From Fluviibacter sp048859965 (GTDB lineage Bacteria > Pseudomonadota > Gammaproteobacteria > Burkholderiales > Rhodocyclaceae): a stretch of 36,595 nt of DNA. Position numbers and translations under genes: made by a program. Within the stretch, counting starts at the first letter, position 1. Each line of letters starts with the position of its first letter. Location of the stretch: NCBI GenBank assembly GCA_048859965.1, contig JBLIZO010000056.1:1-36595 (forward strand). The letters run 5' to 3'. Shown piece by piece: positions 31,864-36,595 of this stretch. The notes below the pieces were generated by a model. That model ran no database searches, was not told the DNA's origin, and saw only the letters and a list, made by a program, of their open reading frames with translations.

Positions 31864-33541
31864 GAGTGGCCTCCTTCTTCTTGTTATGGCGGTCGCCATA
31901 GACGCTGGTCTTGAACGGATCCAGGCCAACGCGCACCACCGTGTCCACAAAACGTTCTTCCGGTTCGCGCAAGCTGACGTAGGTTTCCAGCAGCTTGGTG
32001 ACTACGTTCGGCATGTCGGCTGCGGCGAAGGACGGGCCGATCACCTTGCCGAGGCGGGTGTCGTTACCCTGGCGGCCGCCGATCGTGACCTGATACCACT
32101 CTTCGTCGTTCTTATCGACGCCGAGTACACCGATGTGCCCCACATGGTGATGGCCGCAGGCATTCATGCAACCGGAAATATTCAGATCCAGTTCGCCAAT
32201 GTCGTGCAAGTAATCCAGATCGTCGAAACGTTCCATGATCGCTTTGGCAATCGGGATCGATTTGGCATTGGCCAGATCGCAAAAATCACCGCCCGGACAG
32301 CAGATGATGTCGGTGAGCAGCCCTACCGTCGAGCTGGCCAGACCCAGTGCTTTCGCCTTGTCAAAGAGCTCTGGCAGCTTGCGCAGTTCCACATCCGACA
32401 GAATCAGGTTTTGTTCGTGCGACGAGCGGGCTTCGCCAAAGCTGTAGGCATCGGCCAAGTCCGCGACGGCATCCATCTGCGTGTCGGTGATGTCACCCGG
32501 TGCAATGCCTTTTTGCTTGAGCGATAGTGTCACAGCACGATACCCCGGCACACGGTGCGCGTGCACGTTTTGTTGTACCCAGCGGGCAAAGGCCTTGTCG
32601 CTGGTCAGCCGTGCCTCGTAATCGGCGTCCGTGTCGGGGAGTTGCGCGTACGCCGGTGCCGTGAAATAGGCCGACACGCGCGCCAGTTCGGCATCGGTAA
32701 TCGTCGCCGGGCCGTCTTTCAGGTTTGCCCATTCGGCATCCACCTTGCGGCGGAATTCTTCAATGCCCAGCGCCTTCACCAGAATCTTGATACGGGCCTT
32801 GTACGGGTTATCGCGACGACCTTCCAGGTTGTAGACGCGAATGATCGCTTCCATATACGAGAGCAGGTGACGCCAGGGCAGGGCATCGTGAATCACCTCG
32901 CCCAGGATCGGCGTACGACCCAGGCCACCACCGACCCAAACGCGGGCCAGCACTTCGCCCTGGGGGTCCTTATAAAGATGCAGACCAATGTCATGTACCT
33001 GTACGACGGCACGGTCGCGCTCGGCGCCATGTACGGCGATCTTGAACTTGCGTGGCAGGAACGCGAATTCCGGGTGGAACGTACTCCACTGGCGAATGAT
33101 CTCGGCGAGCGGACGTGTATCGACCACTTCATCCGGTGCGATGCCGGCGAACTGGTCGCTGGTCACATTACGGATACAGTTGCCCGAAGTCTGGATCGCG
33201 TGCATTTCCACTTTGGCCAGGCGTTCCAGCACATCCGGCACGCGCGCCATCGGGATCCAGTTGTATTGCAGATTGTGGCGTGTCGTGAAGTGGGCGTAGC
33301 CCTTGTCTTCTTCCCGGGCAATCGCGCCGAGTACGCGCAGTTGTGCCGACGAGATCATGCCGTAAGGCACGGCAATCCGCAGCATCGGTGCATGGCGCTG
33401 CATATACAGGCCATTCTGCAGGCGCAGCGGGCGAAATGCGTCATCGCTCAGCTCGCCCGCCTGCCAGCGGTTGGTCTGGTCACGGAACTGGGCTACGCGG
33501 GCGTTTACCATCGCGCGGTCATAATCGTCGTAACGGTACAT
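31856..33541 (-). CDS. cysI: Sulfite reductase, siroheme/[4Fe-4S] subunit CysI
   Basis: A 561-aa hemoprotein of the nitrite/sulfite reductase family that performs the six-electron reduction of sulfite to sulfide. The cluster/siroheme ligands are Cys415-x5-Cys421 and Cys458-x3-Cys462 (CCPGGDFC and SGCMNACGHHH). Substrate-side residues include TTRHNLQYNW and TSGNCIRNVTSD. This is the betaproteobacterial form; no cysJ flavoprotein is in the window, so the electron donor is unknown. The ATG has no Shine-Dalgarno; instead CCCCTCCTT lies upstream on the mRNA sense. It is 21 nt after the TSUP gene. Confidence 0.93.
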   Translation of the reverse strand: MYRYDDYDRAMVNARVAQFRDQTNRWQAGELSDDAFRPLRLQNGLYMQRHAPMLRIAVPYGMISSAQLRVLGAIAREEDKGYAHFTTRHNLQYNWIPMARVPDVLERLAKVEMHAIQTSGNCIRNVTSDQFAGIAPDEVVDTRPLAEIIRQWSTFHPEFAFLPRKFKIAVHGAERDRAVVQVHDIGLHLYKDPQGEVLARVWVGGGLGRTPILGEVIHDALPWRHLLSYMEAIIRVYNLEGRRDNPYKARIKILVKALGIEEFRRKVDAEWANLKDGPATITDAELARVSAYFTAPAYAQLPDTDADYEARLTSDKAFARWVQQNVHAHRVPGYRAVTLSLKQKGIAPGDITDTQMDAVADLADAYSFGEARSSHEQNLILSDVELRKLPELFDKAKALGLASSTVGLLTDIICCPGGDFCDLANAKSIPIAKAIMERFDDLDYLHDIGELDLNISGCMNACGHHHVGHIGVLGVDKNDEEWYQVTIGGRQGNDTRLGKVIGPSFAAADMPNVVTKLLETYVSLREPEERFVDTVVRVGLDPFKTSVYGDRHNKKKEATHG

Positions 33542-33562
33542 AGCGTATTCTCTAAGGAGGGG

Positions 33563-34336
33563 TTAAAGCAGCACGAGCTTGGCGCCAATGATAATAAGCA
33601 TGGTCGCCAGCAGACTGCGCAAAAACTTCTCGGGCACCTTGCTGGCGATGTGACTGCCGACCCAGATACCGGGGAGCGACCCCAGCAACAGGGCGCCGAG
33701 CAGGCTGAAATCGACGCTGCCCAGATACCAGTGGCCGATGCCGGCCACGGCGGTCAGTGGTACGGCGTGGGCAATATCGCTCGCGACGATGCGCAGTGTA
33801 CCGAGACGCGGATACAGGAAGAAGAGGGCGGTGACGCCCAGCGCACCGGCGCCCACCGACGAAATAGTGACCAGTACGCCGAGGATGGCGCCGACCAGTA
33901 CGGTCACGCCACCGACGTGGCGCTGGACATAAGAATCTTCGTGTTTGCGGGCGTAGCGCAGCAGCTTGTCGCGTAGGAAAATCGCCCCGGCGGTCAGAAG
34001 CAGTGCAAAGCCCAGGGCGGTCGCCATGATTTGACCGACTTCCTTGCCGTGCCCCGGCAACTGCGCTAATACATAGAGCGTGATCGCGGCGGCTGGGATA
34101 CTGCCGGTGCCCAGACGGCTTACGATCAGCCAATCGACGTGGCCCTTGCGACCGTGCGCGACTGTGCCACCGGTTTTGGTCAGTGCGGCATAAAGCAGAT
34201 CGGTGCCGACGGCCGTTGCCGGCGCAACGCCGAACAGCAGCACCAGCAGCGGCGTCATGAGCGAACCGCCGCCGACGCCGGTCATGCCGACGATCAGCCC
34301 GACTAAAAAGCCCGAAGCGGTGTAGAGAAAATCCAT
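33563..34336 (-). CDS. TSUP (TauE/SafE) family sulfur-anion permease
   Basis: A 257-aa inner-membrane protein with about eight hydrophobic segments. The family repeats are visible: GLIVGMTGVGGGSLMTPLLV near the N-terminus, GTDLLYAALTKTGG, and in the second half LVTISSVGAGALGVTALFFL with VGSHIASKVPEKFLR. TSUP proteins move sulfite, sulfoacetate, thiosulfate or sulfate. As first gene of the cys operon it may import sulfate or a reduced sulfur anion, or relieve sulfite excess; no CysTWA or SulP importer is in the window. I start at MDFLYTASGF (34336); a TTG at 34357 is possible but less typical. Confidence 0.85.
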   Translation of the reverse strand: MDFLYTASGFLVGLIVGMTGVGGGSLMTPLLVLLFGVAPATAVGTDLLYAALTKTGGTVAHGRKGHVDWLIVSRLGTGSIPAAAITLYVLAQLPGHGKEVGQIMATALGFALLLTAGAIFLRDKLLRYARKHEDSYVQRHVGGVTVLVGAILGVLVTISSVGAGALGVTALFFLYPRLGTLRIVASDIAHAVPLTAVAGIGHWYLGSVDFSLLGALLLGSLPGIWVGSHIASKVPEKFLRSLLATMLIIIGAKLVLL

Positions 34337-34450
34337 GGGGTTGCGCTGCAATATCAAAGTAAGGTCGCCATCCTAACAGCGCACAACACAACTTAAAAGA
34401 ATATATGGTTAGAATGCTATAACTTTATGGAATTTAAGAGGGGTTCCCCG
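34337..34450. promoter_or_regulatory. Divergent cys operon/cysB control region
   Basis: A 114-nt AT-rich region between divergent TSUP and cysB-type genes. On the plus strand TGCTATAAC (34415-34423) is an extended -10 box. On the minus strand TATATT (34405-34400) could be a -10 for the cys operon. Neither has a good -35, which fits activator-dependent expression. The stretch TTAGAATGCTATAA is an imperfect dyad and a candidate CysB site. GGGGTTCCCC (34440-34449) is a short palindrome covering the cysB ribosome binding site. Binding by CysB is inference. Confidence 0.45.
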
Positions 34451-35410
34451 ATGACCCTGCAGCAGCTTCGTTACCTGGTTGAAATCGCGCAACGCGGTTT
34501 CAATGTGTCAGAAGCCGCCGAAGCCCTGTTCACATCCCAGCCGGGGGTGTCCAAGCAGATCAAGCAACTGGAAAACGATCTCGGCGTCATTATTTTCGAG
34601 CGGATCGGCAAGCGGCTCACCGGCGTCACCGAAGCGGGGGCCCAGGTGCTGATCCATGCGCGCCGTATTCTCGCCGAGGCCGATAACCTCAAGCGCTATG
34701 TTGATGACTACACCCAGGGGCAGCACGGTGCACTGGTCATCGCCACCACGCACACCCAGGCACGCTACGCGCTGCCCGAAGCCGTTACGCACTTCCGGCT
34801 GCGTTACCCCGACGTGACGCTGACGCTGCATCAGGGCATGCCCGACCAATTTGCTGAATGGCTGGTGCGCGGCGATGTCGATCTGGCCATTGCGACCGAA
34901 TCGCTCAAGGATGCGCCCGGTATCGTTGCCCTGCCGTGCCGTCAATGGCATCACGCATTGGTCGTACCGGCAGGGCACCCCCTGTTGCGGCAGAAAGACA
35001 TCGGCCTGGCCGATCTGGCCGCATACCCGCTCATTACCTATGTGCGGGGCGTGGCGGGGCGCCGCCGCCTGGACAGCCTGTTTGAGCGACAGGGCTTGAC
35101 GCCCAGAATCGTGCTTGATGCGCTTGATGCCGACGTGATCAAAACCTATGTGGGCCTGGGTATGGGCGTCGGCATCATTGCCGAGCATGCCTATGACGCC
35201 CAGCGCGATGCGGTCGCCGGTCTGCAGATGATTCAGGCGCGCCACCTGTTTCCGGCCAATACGACCTATGTCGGGATTCGGCGTGGTGCACTGTTGCGAC
35301 GTTACGAGTATGATTTTATTGAGGATTTTGCGCCAGACCTGAATCGAGACGTGGTGCAGAAGGCACTGCAGGCCGGTAGCCGGGCCCAGAACGAATCCGA
35401 CTGGTTGTAG
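34451..35410 (+). CDS. cysB: LysR-type transcriptional regulator CysB
   Basis: A 319-aa LysR-family regulator. The N-terminal winged helix is MTLQQLRYLVEIAQRGFNVS with TSQPGVSKQIKQLE. The effector domain has the CysB-specific stretches IATTHTQARYALP, TPRIVLDALDADVIKTYVGL and RYEYDFIEDFAPDLNRDVV, very close to E. coli CysB and Cbl. These proteins activate sulfate assimilation genes when N-/O-acetylserine is present. GAGGGG ends 7 nt before ATG 34451; an in-frame ATG at 34427 has no such site. Divergence from the cys operon supports CysB as its activator. A Cbl-like role cannot be fully excluded. Confidence 0.92.
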   Translation: MTLQQLRYLVEIAQRGFNVSEAAEALFTSQPGVSKQIKQLENDLGVIIFERIGKRLTGVTEAGAQVLIHARRILAEADNLKRYVDDYTQGQHGALVIATTHTQARYALPEAVTHFRLRYPDVTLTLHQGMPDQFAEWLVRGDVDLAIATESLKDAPGIVALPCRQWHHALVVPAGHPLLRQKDIGLADLAAYPLITYVRGVAGRRRLDSLFERQGLTPRIVLDALDADVIKTYVGLGMGVGIIAEHAYDAQRDAVAGLQMIQARHLFPANTTYVGIRRGALLRRYEYDFIEDFAPDLNRDVVQKALQAGSRAQNESDWL

Positions 35411-35437
35411 CCCGGTTGTCCGAAGGCGGTGCAAGGC

Positions 35438-35466
35438 TGGCTTCAGGATTGATTCTGTTATAGAAT
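35438..35466 (+). promoter_or_regulatory. Probable promoter of rpsF operon
   Basis: A -10 candidate TAGAAT (35461-35466) has a 17-bp spacer to a weak -35, TGGCTT (35438-35443). A perfect 6-bp inverted repeat, GATTCT (35451-35456) and AGAATC (35462-35467), overlaps the -10. The expected start near 35473 would give a leader of about 59 nt. The -35 is poor, so confidence is modest. Confidence 0.5.
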
Positions 35467-35484
35467 CTCTGGTTTTCCACCTTG

Positions 35485-35510
35485 CCCCACCGCATTCGCA
35501 TGGCGGGGGG
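35485..35510 (+). promoter_or_regulatory. GC-rich leader hairpin before rpsF, candidate S6:S18 autoregulatory site
   Basis: CCCC (35485-35488), a bulged A (35489) and CCGC (35490-35493) pair with GCGG (35503-35506) and GGGG (35507-35510), enclosing a 9-nt loop. It lies 10 nt before the rpsF Shine-Dalgarno AAGGAG (35521-35526). rpsF leaders in many bacteria carry an RNA motif with a conserved CCG that binds the S6:S18 complex and represses translation. The position, the CCG and the bulge make this a candidate, but I did not match it to a covariance model. Confidence 0.5.
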
Positions 35511-35531
35511 TATTAGCCAAAAGGAGCCTGC

Positions 35532-35888
35532 ATGCGCCATTACGAAATCGTATTCATCGTCCACCCGGACCAGTCCGAACAGGTGCCGGCGATGGTAGAG
35601 CGTTACAAAACGCTGATCACCGGCCAGAACGGTGTCATCCACCGCCTGGAAGACTGGGGCCGCCGTCAGATGGCTTACCCGATCAACAAGGTGCACAAGG
35701 CGCACTATGTTCTGATGAACATCGAGTGCGGCGGTGAAACCCTGGCCGAACTCGAACACGCCTTCAAGTTCAACGACGCCGTGCTGCGCCATCTGACCAT
35801 GAAGCAGAAGCGCGCCATCACCGAGCCGTCGCCGATGACCAAGGAAGAGAAGGCCAAGCCGGTCGCCGCTGAAGCGACGCCTGCCTAA
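35532..35888 (+). CDS. rpsF: 30S ribosomal protein bS6
   Basis: A 118-aa small-subunit protein that pairs with bS18 on the platform of the 30S subunit. MRHYEIVFIVHPDQSEQVPAMVERY, DWGRRQMAYPINKVHKAHYV and the conserved FKFNDAVLRHL are typical. The C-terminal tail is rich in Lys, Glu and Ala, of ordinary length and not the long acidic Glu run of E. coli. A strong ribosome binding site AAAAGGAG lies 5-6 nt before the ATG. It opens the conserved rpsF-priB-rpsR-rplI operon. Confidence 0.98.
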   Translation: MRHYEIVFIVHPDQSEQVPAMVERYKTLITGQNGVIHRLEDWGRRQMAYPINKVHKAHYVLMNIECGGETLAELEHAFKFNDAVLRHLTMKQKRAITEPSPMTKEEKAKPVAAEATPA

Positions 35889-35914
35889 GCCATTGCATCG
35901 AACGCACCGAAACA

Positions 35915-36220
35915 TTGACGACGCATCTGGAGATCAATCGGGTTCAGCTCAGCGGGCAACTCCTCAGCATCCAGCCGCTCCGGTACACACCGGCCGGCAT
36001 TCCGGTCACGGAAGCGACGCTGGGACACCACTCCGAGCAGCAGGAAGCCGAACTGAAACGCCAGGTCACCTGTGACGTACCTGTCAAAGCGCTTGGCAAA
36101 CTGGCTCACCAGCTCGCCGCCGCAACGATCGGCACTTCGCTCAAGGCAACCGGCTTCCTCGCCGCAAAAAGCCTTAAAAGCCGTCAACTGATTCTGCACC
36201 TCGAAACCATCGAATTCTAA
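35915..36220 (+). CDS. priB: Primosomal replication protein N (PriB)
   Basis: A 101-aa single-stranded-DNA-binding OB-fold protein that acts with PriA in restarting stalled replication forks. RYTPAGIPVTEATLGHHSEQQEAE resembles the Neisseria and E. coli proteins (SGIP followed by H and QEEA), and LKATGFLAAKS and LILHLETIEF match its C-terminal strands. The start appears to be TTG 35915; no in-frame ATG or GTG lies between the rpsF stop and this codon, and no Shine-Dalgarno is evident, so translation may depend on rpsF. The location between rpsF and rpsR is the conserved priB position. Confidence 0.88.
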   Translation: MTTHLEINRVQLSGQLLSIQPLRYTPAGIPVTEATLGHHSEQQEAELKRQVTCDVPVKALGKLAHQLAAATIGTSLKATGFLAAKSLKSRQLILHLETIEF

Positions 36221-36240
36221 ATTTTTCCGGAGTAACCATC

Positions 36241-36528
36241 ATGGTTGGACGTACCAACAACACCAAGAAGAAAGACGAGCGCAACAAGCGCAATCGTGGC
36301 GGCGGCCTCTTCAAGCGCCGCAAGTTCTGCCGCTTCTCGGCAGAAAAAGTGGAACAGATCGACTACAAGGATGTTGATGTTCTGAAAGACTACATCGCTG
36401 AAAACGCCAAGATCATGCCGGCACGTCTGACCGGTACCAAGGCTGGCTACCAGCGTCAACTCGGCCTGGCCATCAAGCGCGCACGCTTCTTGGCCCTGCT
36501 GCCCTTCACCGACAACCACAACGGGTGA
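36241..36528 (+). CDS. rpsR: 30S ribosomal protein bS18
   Basis: A 95-aa small-subunit protein that binds 16S rRNA with bS6. The core RRKFCRFSAEKVEQIDYKDV and TGTKAGYQRQLGLAIKRARF is canonical. Compared with the 75-aa E. coli protein it has a longer, very basic and polar N-terminus (VGRTNNTKKKDERNKRNRGG). CCGGAG at 36227-36232 gives a good ribosome binding site for ATG 36241. The stop is 5 nt before rplI. Confidence 0.97.
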   Translation: MVGRTNNTKKKDERNKRNRGGGLFKRRKFCRFSAEKVEQIDYKDVDVLKDYIAENAKIMPARLTGTKAGYQRQLGLAIKRARFLALLPFTDNHNG

Positions 36529-36533
36529 TCGCG

Positions 36534-36595
36534 ATGCAAATCATTCTTCTCGAAAAAGTCGTTAACCTGGGCAACCTGGGTGATGTCGTTAAAGT
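36534..36595 (+). CDS. rplI: 50S ribosomal protein bL9, N-terminal part (cut by window edge)
   Basis: Only the first 20 codons are in the window: MQIILLEKVVNLGNLGDVVK, the standard N-terminus of bL9. It starts 5 nt after the rpsR stop and completes the rpsF-priB-rpsR-rplI order. The truncation is due to the window end, not a mutation. Confidence 0.93.
   Translation, partial: MQIILLEKVVNLGNLGDVVK

Noticed and set aside
33555..33563. AAGGAGGGG on the plus strand, a strong Shine-Dalgarno-like sequence.
   Set aside because: No start codon follows at a suitable distance and the region is the spacer between two minus-strand genes.
32555..33976. A 473-codon open frame on the plus strand across cysI and the TSUP gene.
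   Set aside because: It is rich in His, Gln and Arg as expected for antisense reading of biased codons, spans two real genes and has no family signature.

Overview
This window looks like chromosomal, mostly core, DNA from a betaproteobacterium. The evidence is the gene order ndk-rlmN-pilW-rodZ-ispG-hisS-yfgM-bamB-der-hfq-hflX-hflK-hflC-(YjeT-like)-hisZ-purA, a tRNA-Leu next to rnr, rpsF-priB-rpsR-rplI with a short PriB, and a cysI-DUF934-cysH-cysD-cysN assimilation cluster. GC looks to be in the mid-50s percent by eye. I cannot name the genus. I saw no insertion sequences, prophage genes, CRISPR arrays, frameshifts or broken genes.

Layout. (1) 1-6488 is a C4-dicarboxylate module. A sigma-54 type -24/-12 promoter and an upstream inverted repeat precede the TRAP transporter dctPQM. 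A terminator follows, then the sensor kinase/sigma-54 activator pair dctBD. (2) 6554-7759 is an ion-transporter (IT) superfamily membrane protein. (3) 7832-16641 is a tightly packed run for nucleotide balance, 23S rRNA methylation, type IV pilus assembly, cell shape, isoprenoid synthesis, histidyl-tRNA synthesis, outer-membrane assembly and ribosome biogenesis. (4) 16740-23153 is hfq-hflX-hflK-hflC-(YjeT-like)-hisZ-purA, with many 4-nt ATGA overlaps. (5) 23312-26856 holds a stand-alone tRNA-Leu(CAG) unit on the minus strand and, divergently, rnr-rlmB. (6) 26876-34336 is a minus-strand sulfate assimilation operon, read in the order TSUP permease, cysI, DUF934, cysH, cysD, cysN, then a spermidine-synthase-like membrane protein. 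A CysB-type LysR regulator is divergent at 34451. (7) 35438-36595 is the ribosomal operon rpsF-priB-rpsR-rplI (rplI cut by the window edge), with a GC-rich leader hairpin.

How it works together. DctB is expected to sense dicarboxylates and activate DctD, which would drive the sigma-54 promoter of dctPQM. In the sulfur cluster CysDN makes APS, CysH (with the cysteine set of APS reductases) reduces it to sulfite and CysI reduces sulfite to sulfide. CysB is the likely activator.

The most notable points are: the sigma-54/DctD circuit; a perfect-consensus tRNA-Leu promoter whose -35 box overlaps the rnr start codon; the SpeE-like gene at the end of the cys cluster; the rpsF leader hairpin; and the joining of two loci that are separate in E. 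coli. I found no convincing wholly new system.
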